DNA of 64,000 bases from Flavihumibacter fluminis (GCF_021491375.1 NZ_JAKEVY010000002.1:1-64000); one strand, 5' to 3'; positions 45,075 to 53,768 are shown, numbered from the stretch's first letter. The notes: generated by a model from the sequence alone, not told the origin. Numbers and translations: made by a program.

Positions 45075-45950
45075 ATGAGTATGCGGCAATTAAAGATTTC
45101 CAAGTCGATCACGAACAGGGAATCTCAGAGTCTGGAAAAATACCTCCAGGAGATTGGTAAGGTGGAACTTATCGGTCCTGAAGAAGAAGTACGGCTCGCC
45201 CGGCTTATCAAACAGGGTGATCAGCGCGCACTTGACCGCCTAACCAGGGCAAACCTGCGTTTCGTGGTTTCGGTATCCAAACAATACCAAAACCAGGGAC
45301 TTTCCCTTCCAGACCTTATCAATGAAGGAAACCTGGGACTGATCAAAGCTGCCCAGCGTTTCGATGAAACACGTGGTTTTAAGTTTATTTCCTACGCGGT
45401 TTGGTGGATTCGTCAAAGTATTCTGCAGGCATTGGCTGAACAAAGCCGGATTGTACGTCTGCCGCTCAATAAGGTTGGACTGACCAATCGGATCCAGAAA
45501 GCCTTCTCTCACCTGGAGCAGGAATTCGAAAGAGAGCCTTCTGCTGAAGAGGTTGCTACTTTCCTGGAAATGGATACCGATGAAGTAGCTGCCAGTCTCA
45601 GTATGTCATCCCGCCATGTAAGCATGGATACCCCTCTCTCCGATGGGGAGGACAATACCATGATTGATGTGATGGAGAACCCCAATGCTGAGCGTACTGA
45701 TAAATCCGTAGAGCACGATGAGAGCCTCCGGATGGAACTGGATCGCTCTATGCAGGTGCTGACCGAACGTCAGAAAGAGGTGATCTGTTATTTCTTTGGT
45801 ATCGGGGTGGATCATCCCATGAGCCTGGAAGATATTGGCGAAAAATTTAATCTTACCCGCGAACGGGTTCGCCAGATCAAGGATAAAGCCATTACCAAAC
45901 TCAAAACCAACTCCAGATCGCAACAGTTGCGCACTTACCTGGGCGCTTAA
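45075..45950 (+). CDS. rpoD: primary RNA polymerase sigma factor RpoD/SigA
   Basis: A 291-residue primary sigma factor of the short Bacteroidota type (no region 1.1). Start ATG 45075 (or 45081, two codons in) fits the conserved [22 protein letters not shown] opening. Region 2 includes [61 protein letters not shown] (core and -10 recognition). Region 3 is [22 protein letters not shown]. Region 4 is [28 protein letters not shown]. It directs housekeeping transcription and reads the TAnnTTTG promoters seen in this window. Confidence 0.97.
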   Translation: MSMRQLKISKSITNRESQSLEKYLQEIGKVELIGPEEEVRLARLIKQGDQRALDRLTRANLRFVVSVSKQYQNQGLSLPDLINEGNLGLIKAAQRFDETRGFKFISYAVWWIRQSILQALAEQSRIVRLPLNKVGLTNRIQKAFSHLEQEFEREPSAEEVATFLEMDTDEVAASLSMSSRHVSMDTPLSDGEDNTMIDVMENPNAERTDKSVEHDESLRMELDRSMQVLTERQKEVICYFFGIGVDHPMSLEDIGEKFNLTRERVRQIKDKAITKLKTNSRSQQLRTYLGA

Positions 45951-45964
45951 TCAATTGCATCCAA

Positions 45965-45972
45965 TATATTTG
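45965..45972 (+). promoter_or_regulatory. TATATTTG -7 element upstream of ffh
   Basis: Exact TAnnTTTG match 61 bases before the ffh ATG. If used, transcription begins just before the hairpin at 45982, which would then be in the ffh leader. Confidence 0.4.
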
Positions 45973-45981
45973 CATTCCGAT

Positions 45982-46014
45982 TTAAGGTGAACAATATGTT
46001 CACCTTAATTTTTT
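45982..46014 (+). terminator. intrinsic terminator or attenuator between rpoD and ffh
   Basis: Eleven-base perfect arms (TTAAGGTGAAC / GTTCACCTTAA), five-base loop, followed by six T. It ends rpoD transcripts, but it lies downstream of the only promoter-like TAnnTTTG for ffh, so an attenuator role is also possible. Confidence 0.8.
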
Positions 46015-46032
46015 GGGTGAAAATTGACCAAT

Positions 46033-47361
46033 ATGTTTGAATCATTAAGCGAACGGCTCGAATCAGCCTTTAAACAGATCAAAGGCGAAGGACGGATTAC
46101 CGAACTCAATGTTGCGGCCACAGTGAAAGATATTCGCCGTGCCCTGGTGGATGCCGACGTAAACTATAAAATCGCCAAGGAATTTACTGATAAGATCAAG
46201 GATAAAGCCATGGGGGAAAAGGTACTCACAGCTGTGAGTCCTGGTCAACTCATGGTGAAAATCGTGAAGGATGAGCTGGCTGAACTGATGGGCGGTACAG
46301 AAGCTGAACTGAATGCAAAGGGTAATCCGGCAGTGATTCTGATTGCCGGTCTGCAGGGTTCCGGTAAAACCACGTTCAGTGGTAAACTGGCCAATTACCT
46401 GAAATCGAAGAAATTTTCTCCCCTCCTGGTGGCGGCAGATATCTACCGTCCGGCTGCGATTGACCAGTTAAAAGTGCTGGGTGGCCAAATCGGGGTGGAG
46501 GTGTTCAGCGAACCGGAGAACAAAGATGCGGTGGACATTGCCCGCAAGGCAGTTGCCCAGGCACGCACCCTCAATAAAAATGTAGTAATCATCGATACCG
46601 CCGGCCGTTTGGCTGTGGACGAGGCGATGATGACGGAGGTTAGTAATATCAAAGCGGCAGTGAATCCCCAGGAAATTCTTTTTGTGGTGGATTCCATGAC
46701 CGGTCAGGATGCAGTTAATACTGCCAAGGCCTTCAATGATCGCCTGGATTTCTCGGGCGTGGTGCTCACCAAATTGGATGGTGATACCCGCGGTGGTGCT
46801 GCACTTTCGATCAAGTACACGGTTAACAAGCCGATTAAATTTATCTCCTCGGGAGAAAAACTGGATACCCTGGATGTCTTCTATCCCGAACGGATGGCCC
46901 AGCGAATCCTGGGGATGGGTGATATTACCACCCTGGTGGAACGTGCCCAGGCCCAGTTTGATGAAGCCGAAGCCAAAAAGCTGGAGAAGAAAATCCGGAA
47001 GAATCAGTTTGATTTTGAGGACTTTAAGCAGCAACTGGAGCAGATCAAGAAGATGGGTAATATCAAAGACCTGTTGGGCATGATCCCCGGTGTTGGAAAG
47101 GCCATTAAGGATATTGATATCAGCGATGATGCATTTAAAGGCATTGAAGCCATGATCAACTCGATGACTCCCTTCGAACGCGCTAACCCGGATGTGATTG
47201 ATGGTAGCCGCCGCAAGCGCATAGCCAAAGGCAGTGGCAAGGACCTGACCGAAGTAAATGCCTTCATGAAGCAATTTGAGCAGATGAAGGAAATGATGAA
47301 GATGATGAATAAGATGCCCATGGGGCGGATGCCGGGATTGGGAGGTTTCGGTCGTCGTTAA
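46033..47361 (+). CDS. ffh: signal recognition particle protein Ffh
   Basis: A 442-residue SRP54 GTPase from ATG 46033 (an upstream TTG at 46024 adds three residues). N domain about 1-90, G domain with [14 protein letters not shown] (P-loop), [22 protein letters not shown] and [13 protein letters not shown], then the methionine-rich M domain ([20 protein letters not shown]) that binds signal sequences and SRP RNA. It targets membrane proteins co-translationally. Confidence 0.97.
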   Translation: MFESLSERLESAFKQIKGEGRITELNVAATVKDIRRALVDADVNYKIAKEFTDKIKDKAMGEKVLTAVSPGQLMVKIVKDELAELMGGTEAELNAKGNPAVILIAGLQGSGKTTFSGKLANYLKSKKFSPLLVAADIYRPAAIDQLKVLGGQIGVEVFSEPENKDAVDIARKAVAQARTLNKNVVIIDTAGRLAVDEAMMTEVSNIKAAVNPQEILFVVDSMTGQDAVNTAKAFNDRLDFSGVVLTKLDGDTRGGAALSIKYTVNKPIKFISSGEKLDTLDVFYPERMAQRILGMGDITTLVERAQAQFDEAEAKKLEKKIRKNQFDFEDFKQQLEQIKKMGNIKDLLGMIPGVGKAIKDIDISDDAFKGIEAMINSMTPFERANPDVIDGSRRKRIAKGSGKDLTEVNAFMKQFEQMKEMMKMMNKMPMGRMPGLGGFGRR

Positions 47362-47390
47362 TCTTTTACAATTGCTTAATTATTATTAAG

Positions 47391-47421
47391 TTTGTTCATA
47401 TCGTTCGGATTGTTAATTTTG
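47391..47421 (+). promoter_or_regulatory. promoter of rpsP
   Basis: TTTG (47391-47394), 19 bases, then TAATTTTG (47414-47421), an exact TAnnTTTG with canonical spacing. The start of transcription should lie about 50 bases before the rpsP ATG. Confidence 0.75.
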
Positions 47422-47477
47422 CAGTCCGTTTATTTTTTGAAACCCTATTTGTTCACGCATTTAAATGTCTATTTACG

Positions 47478-47921
47478 ATGCCAGTTAAAATGAGATTGCA
47501 GCGTCACGGCTCCAAGAAAAGACCCTTCTACTTTATAGTAGTGGCGGACGCCCGTGCACCAAGAGATGGTAAATTCATCCAGAAAATCGGTACTTACAAT
47601 CCCCTCACTGTTCCTGCTACGATCCAGTTGGACCGTCAGCGTGCGCTTGATTGGTTGCACAAGGGAGCTGAGCCTACGGATACTGTACGCCGAATCCTGT
47701 CTTTCAAAGGAGTTCTGTACCTGAAGCACCTGCTGCGTGGAGTTAAACTGGGCTTGTTCGATGACGTGACTGCTATGCAGAAATTTGAAGTTTGGCATAA
47801 GGAGCACGAAGCACAATTGAAGAAGCGCAGTGACGAACACCGCAAGCAACGCCAGGTGCGTCGTTTCCCTAACCAGGGAGCACGCCGCCCACAGCCTCGT
47901 CAGCAGGAAGGTGGAGAATAA
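47478..47921 (+). CDS. rpsP: 30S ribosomal protein S16 with basic C-terminal extension
   Basis: A 147-residue S16. The core (about 1-85) has [27 protein letters not shown] and [17 protein letters not shown]. The tail beyond about 90 is longer than in proteobacteria (total about 80) and ends in a basic, Gln/Arg/Pro-rich stretch ([12 protein letters not shown]), as often seen in Bacteroidota. It is the first gene of a short rpsP-rimM unit, though a terminator lies between them. Confidence 0.97.
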   Translation: MPVKMRLQRHGSKKRPFYFIVVADARAPRDGKFIQKIGTYNPLTVPATIQLDRQRALDWLHKGAEPTDTVRRILSFKGVLYLKHLLRGVKLGLFDDVTAMQKFEVWHKEHEAQLKKRSDEHRKQRQVRRFPNQGARRPQPRQQEGGE

Positions 47922-47945
47922 TTGATTATTCCAGCTCATTCATAT

Positions 47946-47977
47946 AAATCCCGGTAGTACCCCTACCGGGATTTTTT
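47946..47977 (+). terminator. intrinsic terminator after rpsP
   Basis: Twelve-base arms (AAATCCCGGTAG / CTACCGGGATTT), five-base loop, six T. It should separate rpsP from rimM, so rimM needs read-through or its own promoter. Confidence 0.88.
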
Positions 47978-47980
47978 AAA

Positions 47981-48022
47981 TTTTCACGTCTCACATCTGA
48001 CGTCTCACGTCTCACATCTGAC
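47981..48022 (-). repeat. heptanucleotide array abutting the rimM start
   Basis: On the plus strand TTTTCAC, GTCTCAC, ATCTGAC, GTCTCAC, GTCTCAC, ATCTGAC end one base before the rimM ATG. Unlike the other classic arrays, no gene stop lies at its purine-strand start, and the purine strand is opposite to the flanking genes. Confidence 0.9.
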
Positions 48023-48023
48023 T

Positions 48024-48536
48024 ATGAAATATAATTCCATCGGCAAACTCGTGGCCGCTCATGGCATCTCCGGCGAACTCATCCTCAAACACGCCCTGGG
48101 TAAAAAGACTTCCTTAAAGGGACTTGAAACAGTTTTTATTGAGTTGCGCAAGGGGGAATTACTGCCTTATTTTATTGTGACTGCCAAAGCCAAAAATGAG
48201 CAGGAGATAGTGCTGCAACTGGAAGGGATTAGTACCCGCGAAGCTGCACAAAAACTGGTGAGTAAGGAATGCTGGTTAACAGAAGAAACCTTTCAGGAAT
48301 ATGCGGCGGCGCATGCCTCCATCTCCTTCCTGGGCTTTACTATTTTCAATGGAAACGAAAACCTGGGTGAAGTGCTTGAGGTTATTGAGCAGCCACACCA
48401 GGTACTCTGTCGAATTGATTTAAATGGAAAGGAAGCCCTGCTGCCGGTGCATCAGGACAGCCTCCTGGAGGTAGATCCCCGGAAAAAAATCCTTCGTGTC
48501 CAGCTCCCGGATGGGCTCCTTGATATTTATCGTTGA
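48024..48536 (+). CDS. rimM: 16S rRNA processing protein RimM
   Basis: A 170-residue RimM: N-terminal RimM fold (SIGKLVAAHGISGELILKHALG, LEGISTREAAQKLVSKECWL) and a C-terminal PRC barrel (LGEVLEVIEQPHQVLCRIDLNGKEALLPVHQDSLLEVDPRKKIL). It aids maturation of the 30S head with S19. No consensus promoter is visible in front, where a heptad array fills the gap after the rpsP terminator. trmD, its usual neighbour, is elsewhere in the window. Confidence 0.95.
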   Translation: MKYNSIGKLVAAHGISGELILKHALGKKTSLKGLETVFIELRKGELLPYFIVTAKAKNEQEIVLQLEGISTREAAQKLVSKECWLTEETFQEYAAAHASISFLGFTIFNGNENLGEVLEVIEQPHQVLCRIDLNGKEALLPVHQDSLLEVDPRKKILRVQLPDGLLDIYR

Positions 48537-48539
48537 TTT

Positions 48540-49115
48540 TTATCCAATGGCAACTGGCAGTCGCCCCAGCAATTGCTCTATTTGAACCCAGTGGCGCTGG
48601 TTGTGGGCAGTGATGAACATCAGTACATCACCCAAACGCAACCGGATAAAGGATGCAATACTGATGGGGACCCGAATTGCCTGGATATCCTTCTGACGGG
48701 CTTTCTCCAGCATCAACAAAAACTTCCGTTGCCACTGTAAAAACTCACCTACCACTTTTTCTTTGTCAAGTTCGGCAGTTGGTGAATGTGCCTTCATCGC
48801 CTTCATTTTGTTTTTTACCTGTCCCTGTTGAGGTAACATAGTTTTGGTAAAATAACCACCCAGCCATCCTGGTTGAAAATGTGTGCGTGCAGGATCGGTT
48901 GATTTTTCCAGCAGCCTGTCAATCAGTGGAATATAATACCGGTAATAGGTGTTGAGGTGCTCCAGCACCTGCAGGGTGTTCCAACGCCCTGCGCCATCAG
49001 TTGCTTCCAGTAATTCAAGTGGTGTATGATTGCCAATGGCTTCCACTTCGTTCAGGAGATAAAGTCCCTCTTCTTTCAATGTCTGCAACAGTTCTGCTGC
49101 TATCAATGCTTTCAT
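48540..49115 (-). CDS. DinB-fold (DinB_2) protein
   Basis: A 191-residue four-helix protein of the DinB/YfiT superfamily, usually metal-dependent transferases for bacillithiol or other thiols. His in LQVLEHLNTYYR (about 52) and His in ITAHNQRHW (about 170-175) fit the metal triad positions. No relation to DNA polymerase IV despite the name. A TAGTTTTG promoter lies 16 bases before the ATG. Confidence 0.82.
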   Translation of the reverse strand: MKALIAAELLQTLKEEGLYLLNEVEAIGNHTPLELLEATDGAGRWNTLQVLEHLNTYYRYYIPLIDRLLEKSTDPARTHFQPGWLGGYFTKTMLPQQGQVKNKMKAMKAHSPTAELDKEKVVGEFLQWQRKFLLMLEKARQKDIQAIRVPISIASFIRLRLGDVLMFITAHNQRHWVQIEQLLGRLPVAIG

Positions 49116-49131
49116 GTAGATTAATTTTTCA

Positions 49132-49139
49132 CAAAACTA
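49132..49139 (-). promoter_or_regulatory. TAnnTTTG -7 element of the DinB-fold gene
   Basis: TAGTTTTG on the minus strand, an exact match, 16 bases before ATG 49115. Confidence 0.55.
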
Positions 49140-49179
49140 TCTGCCTGCCATCACCTGAATCTTTGCCTGGACCAAGATT

Positions 49180-49773
49180 TTAGCCCAATCGGATCGTCCC
49201 CAGTAATTTACTGAATGTAGTGGCATCAATTCCAAGATAGGAAGCGAGGTATTTATGCGGAACCAGTTGTAAAATATGCGGACTCCTTTTTAGCAGGGTC
49301 CTGAATTTCTCTTCTGCAGAATACACCATTAGCTCAATCTGCCTTTCCAAAATGCCACTTGTGGTAAAGGCCAAGGCTTTGTACATCAGTTCTGCGATGG
49401 ATGGATGTTGCAGCCGGCATTCTTCCACCTGCCGATAGGAGGCTCGTAAAAAATGACTGCTGGTGAGCGTTTCCAGGTAATAGCGGGAGGGTTGCTGCAG
49501 CAAAAAAGAATCAATGATACCAGAAAAGGATCCGGGGTACGTAAAGACTACTGTTGCTTCTTTCTGATCGTGCAGATGAAAGCCACGTTGTACACCTTCA
49601 ACCACCCAATATAAATATCGTTCCACTTCTCCTGCAGCTGTTACTACTTCTTTTCGTTTATACGAAGCCGTTGTCCAGATTCCCTGAAAATCCTTCCAGG
49701 CAGTTTCCTCAATGGGATGGATAGCCGAAAGCTGCTGGTACATTTTTTCGAGTGCTGTAGCTGAATCTTTCAT
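49180..49773 (-). CDS. Crp/Fnr-family transcriptional regulator
   Basis: A 197-residue regulator: cNMP-binding-type sensor (about 15-130; GEVERYLYWVVEGVQRGFHL, VVFTYPGSFSGIIDSFLLQQPS) and a C-terminal HTH (about 150-195; LVPHKYLASYLGIDATTFSKLL). The sensor lacks the Arg-Ser cAMP pocket signature and Fe-S cysteines. Its start overlaps the end of the 157-residue gene by four bases, so the two are coupled. Confidence 0.85.
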   Translation of the reverse strand: MKDSATALEKMYQQLSAIHPIEETAWKDFQGIWTTASYKRKEVVTAAGEVERYLYWVVEGVQRGFHLHDQKEATVVFTYPGSFSGIIDSFLLQQPSRYYLETLTSSHFLRASYRQVEECRLQHPSIAELMYKALAFTTSGILERQIELMVYSAEEKFRTLLKRSPHILQLVPHKYLASYLGIDATTFSKLLGTIRLG

Positions 49774-50243
49774 TTCATTTCAGATTGAATAAAGTCTGCA
49801 GCCAGTTTCAGGCGATAATATAAATTACTTAACATGAGTGCCGTATTGTTCCTAAGCTGACTTACGGTTCCTCCATTCATTTTTTGCAGGGTTCTTAATT
49901 CCTCCAGCTTTTCATCAATCTTGTCAAACAGTTGATCGAGGGTCCAGCCGATATATCGTTTGTTACGATCTTCTTTTACATGATAAGGTTCGATTTTGCC
50001 AGCTTTGAGCTTGCTGAATTTAAAATTTGCTTTGATAGCAGCTTTGATGGCTTCGTTGTTCAGGTACTGGATGATGGTATCTTCCGGAAACTGATTCATG
50101 TATCCATTTTTAAACACGTTGAGATTGTGCTGCAATTCACGCAACAACTCTCTCTTTTGTACATCATTTGTTTTGGATCGTGCCTGTAAAAAACTGATTA
50201 ATTTCTCTAAAGGCCCGAGTCCGGCTTTTAACCATTCCATCAT
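49770..50243 (-). CDS. protein of unknown function coupled to a Crp regulator
   Basis: A 157-residue, mostly helical, charged protein without signal peptide or membrane helix (e.g. LISFLQARSKTNDVQKREL, DQLFDKIDEKLEELRTLQKM, which is coiled-coil-like). I do not recognise a family. It starts with two consecutive ATG codons and ends four bases into the Crp gene. A regulatory partner of that Crp protein is a guess from coupling. Confidence 0.65.
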   Translation of the reverse strand: MMEWLKAGLGPLEKLISFLQARSKTNDVQKRELLRELQHNLNVFKNGYMNQFPEDTIIQYLNNEAIKAAIKANFKFSKLKAGKIEPYHVKEDRNKRYIGWTLDQLFDKIDEKLEELRTLQKMNGGTVSQLRNNTALMLSNLYYRLKLAADFIQSEMK

Positions 50244-50338
50244 TTGTTATTTCAGGATGAATTCCACTGAAGCTATGTAAAAATAGTTTTTTGCGGGCAG
50301 GTGATTTTAATCCTTATTTTTCAATGGTAAAACCGGAT

Positions 50339-51145
50339 ATGAAAAGAAGTATCATCACATTCCTGATCAGTTGCTGCATGCTGGCAGCTTGTAAATCCCC
50401 AAAGCAGCAGGCAACTGGTGCTGCAAACCAGCTGGTGGTGTTAAGTTATAATATTCATCATGCCAATCCTCCCAGCCGGCCTGCTGGATTTATTGATCTT
50501 GATACCATTGCTACTACCATTCGGTCTTCCGGTGCAGAGCTGGTTGCCATACAGGAGCTGGACAGTATGACTAACCGAAGTAACCGGGAGTTCCAGTTGC
50601 AACTGCTTGCAGAAAAGCTGGGTATGCACTACCGGTTTGAACGCACGATTCCTTTTGGGGGAGGTGCCTATGGTATCGGGATTTTATCGCGTTACCCTAT
50701 AATGGAAACGATGGCTTTTGCATTACCCAATTTGGAGGGACTTCCAACTGAGCCCCGTAAAATACTGCTCGCCAAACTGGATGTAAAAGGTAAAACCATT
50801 TTATTCGGCAGTACGCATCTGGATTTTACAAATGCTGAACTAACACTTGCACAGGCCCGTGAGATGCTTGATAAGTTGCAGCAATACCGTACCTATCCCA
50901 TAATCATTGCAGGTGATTTCAATGCAGTTCCAGAAGACCCGGCAATCCGCCTGATTGAAGCAAGCCTGGCTTCCACAGGAAAAGCTACTGACTATACCAT
51001 CCCTGTACTGGAACCCCGCAAAAAGATTGATTTTATTTTCTATGAAAGCAAACACTTTAAACCGGTCAGCGATAGTGTAATGCGATCACATAACTATGGC
51101 TCTGATCACCTGCCCATTAGCGCCACCTTCCATCTGATCAGATAA
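50339..51145 (+). CDS. exported endonuclease/exonuclease/phosphatase (EEP) lipoprotein
   Basis: A 268-residue EEP-superfamily hydrolase. ATG 50339 is preferred over an earlier ATG (50291), because it begins a lipoprotein signal (MKRSIITFLISCC with lipobox LAAC near 20). Active-site blocks: LSYNIHHANPP, VAIQELDSM (Glu), IIAGDFNAVPEDP (Asp/Asn) and SDHLPISATF (Asp-His). Acts outside the cytoplasm on a phosphodiester or phosphomonoester; the substrate is unknown. Confidence 0.87.
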   Translation: MKRSIITFLISCCMLAACKSPKQQATGAANQLVVLSYNIHHANPPSRPAGFIDLDTIATTIRSSGAELVAIQELDSMTNRSNREFQLQLLAEKLGMHYRFERTIPFGGGAYGIGILSRYPIMETMAFALPNLEGLPTEPRKILLAKLDVKGKTILFGSTHLDFTNAELTLAQAREMLDKLQQYRTYPIIIAGDFNAVPEDPAIRLIEASLASTGKATDYTIPVLEPRKKIDFIFYESKHFKPVSDSVMRSHNYGSDHLPISATFHLIR

Positions 51146-51187
51146 CCCTTTCCTGCATTGCCCATTCTTCCTTTTTTCCTTTCCTCC

Positions 51188-51228
51188 ATACAAGCTTCCT
51201 TCCGCCTTCGGCGAAAGGAAGCTTGTAT
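51188..51228. promoter_or_regulatory. long inverted repeat overlapping the dinB promoter
   Basis: Fourteen-base perfect arms (ATACAAGCTTCCTT / AAGGAAGCTTGTAT), a C-A mismatch, then an inner CGCC-TTC-GGCG stem. The right arm runs into the TATCTTTG promoter element. It may be a transcription terminator for the EEP gene, an operator for dinB, or a structured site. There is no T run, so a simple intrinsic terminator is less likely. Confidence 0.8.
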
Positions 51229-51233
51229 CTTTG
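51226..51233 (+). promoter_or_regulatory. TAnnTTTG -7 element of dinB
   Basis: TATCTTTG, then CCCC, then ATG 51238, the same geometry as trmD and rlmN. Its first three bases are the end of the long inverted repeat. A leaderless mRNA is predicted. Confidence 0.6.
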
Positions 51234-51237
51234 CCCC

Positions 51238-52398
51238 ATGCCTTCTCCCGCCCGCCGAATCGCACATTTTGACCTGGATGCATTTTTTGTATCCGTTGAA
51301 TGTCTGCTGAACCCGGCATTAAAAGGAATCCCCCTGGTTGTAGGTGTGAGAGGAGATCGCTCCGTGGTGGCGGCCTGTAGTTATGAAGCCCGCAAATTTG
51401 GTATACACTCAGCCATGCCCATGCGAAAGGCTGAACAACTCTGCCCAAACCTTACCATCGTAAATGGCACCAGGGGGGAATACAGTCGTTATTCCAGGAT
51501 TGTTACAGATATCATCAGTGAAGCCGCCCCGATATTTGAAAAAGCCTCCATCGACGAGTTCTACATCGATCTTACAGGAATGGACCGGTTTTTCAATCCA
51601 CTTCAATGGACATTGGATTTGAGGCAAAAAATTACAGATACTACCGGTTTGCCGATTTCATTCGGACTGGCTCCCAATAAAATGCTGGCCAAAATGGCTA
51701 CCAATGCAGCCAAACCCAATGGCTGGAAAAAACTGGAGCTGGAAGAAGTCCAGGCCTTCCTGGACCCCATGCGGGTGGATGCCATTCCAGGTGTGGGAGA
51801 TCAGACCTTTCGAACCCTGCTCCAGTTGGGAATAGAATCCATCCACGAACTCCGGAATGCCAACCTCCAACTACTCCAGAAATACCTGGGTAAACATGGG
51901 GCCGATCTCTGGCAAAAAGCACAGGGTATACATACCAGCGAGGTGGCTCCCTGGCAGGAAGCAAAATCCATCTCCACAGAAACAACCTACGACCAGGATG
52001 TGCTGGATCCGGCTTTCCTCAAGCAGGAACTGATTCGCATGACCGAAAAACTGGGCTTCGAACTTCGGCAGGATAATAAAATGGCCGGATGCCTCACTGT
52101 CAAAATACGCTATCCCGATTTTGAAACTACATCCAGGCAGGCCAGCATGGATTATACTTTTTACGATGATGAACTGATCCGGCAGGCCAATTCCCTTTTT
52201 GAACTGTTGTACCGGAAAGGACAGCCGGTCCGGCTGCTGGGCCTGCGCGTCAGCGAACTGACAGAAGAAGCCCGGCAGACCAATCTTTTCCAGGATACCC
52301 AGCGCAAAGCCGAGCTCTACAAAGCCATCGATGCGGTTAAAAACAAATTCGGAAAAACAGCCCTTTTTAAAGCAGGAAGCACAAAAAATAACAAGTAA
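51238..52398 (+). CDS. dinB: DNA polymerase IV (Y family)
   Basis: A 386-residue translesion polymerase. ATG 51238 (an upstream TTG 51223 is inside the promoter element). Catalytic blocks: IAHFDLDAFFVSVE, AACSYEARKFGIHSAMP, SIDEFYIDLTG (carboxylate triad), thumb HhH motif DAIPGVGDQTFRTLLQLGI, and the little-finger domain to the end. No obvious beta-clamp motif beyond QTNLF near 355 (a plausible clamp-binding pentapeptide). It copies past DNA lesions under stress. Confidence 0.95.
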   Translation: MPSPARRIAHFDLDAFFVSVECLLNPALKGIPLVVGVRGDRSVVAACSYEARKFGIHSAMPMRKAEQLCPNLTIVNGTRGEYSRYSRIVTDIISEAAPIFEKASIDEFYIDLTGMDRFFNPLQWTLDLRQKITDTTGLPISFGLAPNKMLAKMATNAAKPNGWKKLELEEVQAFLDPMRVDAIPGVGDQTFRTLLQLGIESIHELRNANLQLLQKYLGKHGADLWQKAQGIHTSEVAPWQEAKSISTETTYDQDVLDPAFLKQELIRMTEKLGFELRQDNKMAGCLTVKIRYPDFETTSRQASMDYTFYDDELIRQANSLFELLYRKGQPVRLLGLRVSELTEEARQTNLFQDTQRKAELYKAIDAVKNKFGKTALFKAGSTKNNK

Positions 52399-52461
52399 CT
52401 CCTATAAAACTTGTAGGAATTTACTATTTTAGCCTTCCATTGAATCTTAAAATTCCAAAAT

Positions 52462-53100
52462 ATGAGTCTACGTTTAGGCGATACGGCGCCCAATTTCAAA
52501 GCCGTAACCACAGAAGGTGAAATCGATTTTTATGAGTACCTGGGTAATAGCTGGGGGGTATTGTTTTCCCACCCTGCTGATTATACACCCGTATGTACCA
52601 CCGAACTGGGTAAGACTGCCTTGCTGAAGCAGGAGTTTGAAAAACGTGGGGTAAAAGTGCTGGCTGTAAGTGTGGATCCGCTTGATAAACACCTTGGCTG
52701 GCGCAATGATATCAATGAAACCCAGCATTGCACGGTGGATTTTCCCATCATCGCTGATGAAAATAAAGAAGTAGCTAACCTGTATGGAATGATCCATCCG
52801 AATGCTTCTGAAACCTTTACGGTTCGCTCCCTGTTCATTATTGGCCCAGATAAAAAAGTAAAACTCATGATTACCTACCCGGCTTCAACCGGACGAAATT
52901 TTTATGAAGTATTACGCGTGATCGACTCCCTGCAGCTGACGGCTAATTACAGTGTGGCAACTCCTGCCGACTGGAAAAGCGGTGAAGATGTAATTGTAGT
53001 TCCTGCAGTTAGTACAGAAGATGCAATCAAAAAATTCCCGAAAGGTGTTAAAGTGGTGAAGCCTTACCTGCGCTATACACCACAACCCAATAAGGATTAA
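52462..53100 (+). CDS. 1-Cys peroxiredoxin (Prx6 type)
   Basis: A 212-residue peroxiredoxin: the peroxidatic Cys is in TPVCTTEL (about 45), with the SHPADYTP lead of the Prx6 group; the HCTVDFPIIAD block and C-terminal VATPADWKSGEDVIVVP follow. The second Cys of 2-Cys enzymes is not at the usual C-terminal place. It reduces hydroperoxides in the cytoplasm. TATTTTAG about 28 bases before the ATG is a possible -7 element. Followed by a strong terminator. Confidence 0.93.
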   Translation: MSLRLGDTAPNFKAVTTEGEIDFYEYLGNSWGVLFSHPADYTPVCTTELGKTALLKQEFEKRGVKVLAVSVDPLDKHLGWRNDINETQHCTVDFPIIADENKEVANLYGMIHPNASETFTVRSLFIIGPDKKVKLMITYPASTGRNFYEVLRVIDSLQLTANYSVATPADWKSGEDVIVVPAVSTEDAIKKFPKGVKVVKPYLRYTPQPNKD

Positions 53101-53119
53101 TTGTTTTTTATAGTTGTGG

Positions 53120-53154
53120 AATCCGGTCCGCTTAAGGCGGACCGGATTTTTTTT
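53120..53154 (+). terminator. intrinsic terminator after the peroxiredoxin gene
   Basis: Twelve-base arms (AATCCGGTCCGC / GCGGACCGGATT), five-base loop, eight T. Confidence 0.92.
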
Positions 53155-53270
53155 GTGCAATTCCTTCCCCATGCTGTTGAGTTATGTCTCGCTAAATGCA
53201 ATGTTCCATTCCACATAAGCAGTTATCAAAACTGGTATCATTTTGGGCCTCTTTCTGTAAACTCTTAGCT

Positions 53271-53726
53271 ATGCAAATCAAATGGAAATGGATGAGTCTG
53301 TTGTCATTGCTTGGTGTACTTCTATTCAGTAGTTGCACAAAAGAGGAGGATAGTCCGGCCCTTCAAACCGCCAGTTTTGCACTCTTTAATCAATCCAGCG
53401 GTTCTTCTCAACCAGCCGGAACCTTTCGGATCCTTGAACAACGAAATGGAAATGCTGCTGTGGAAATCAATCTTTCAGAAGCCTATCGTGTCAATGGCGC
53501 CCGATTTACAGCAGTAATTGTAACTTTTGATGAAGCTTCCGACAGTGAATTGGTATATGCCAACCTGGGAGAGATCAATGGTGGTTCTGCCAGGGTCACC
53601 ATTAACCCCGTCATCCAGTTGAGCAATAACCTGCCGGTTTCCTATTCGGATCTGATAGGACGAACCGGTTATACGCTTAAGGTTCTCAATGGTGCTAATG
53701 TGCAGGCATCCGGACAAATTCAGTAA
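53271..53726 (+). CDS. exported lipoprotein of unknown function
   Basis: A 151-residue lipoprotein from ATG 53271: hydrophobic signal with lipobox (LFSSC, Cys near 22). The mature part is beta-rich with Ser/Gly/Asn/Gln runs (FNQSSGSSQPAGTF, EQRNGNAAVEINL), suggesting a small Ig-like or beta-sandwich fold. An earlier ATG (53196) would put a cysteine-rich segment before the signal and is not preferred. I do not recognise a family. A weak hairpin with seven T follows. Confidence 0.72.
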   Translation: MQIKWKWMSLLSLLGVLLFSSCTKEEDSPALQTASFALFNQSSGSSQPAGTFRILEQRNGNAAVEINLSEAYRVNGARFTAVIVTFDEASDSELVYANLGEINGGSARVTINPVIQLSNNLPVSYSDLIGRTGYTLKVLNGANVQASGQIQ

Positions 53727-53732
53727 TGGTTT

Positions 53733-53768
53733 AAAAAAGGTAGTATATTCATGTACTATCCTTTTTTT
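53733..53768 (+). terminator. terminator-like hairpin abutting the amidohydrolase start
   Basis: AAAAAAGGTAGTA pairs imperfectly (one bulge) with TACTATCC-T7; the last T is directly followed by ATG 53769. It also argues against the alternative start at 53751, which lies in the loop. Confidence 0.55.
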
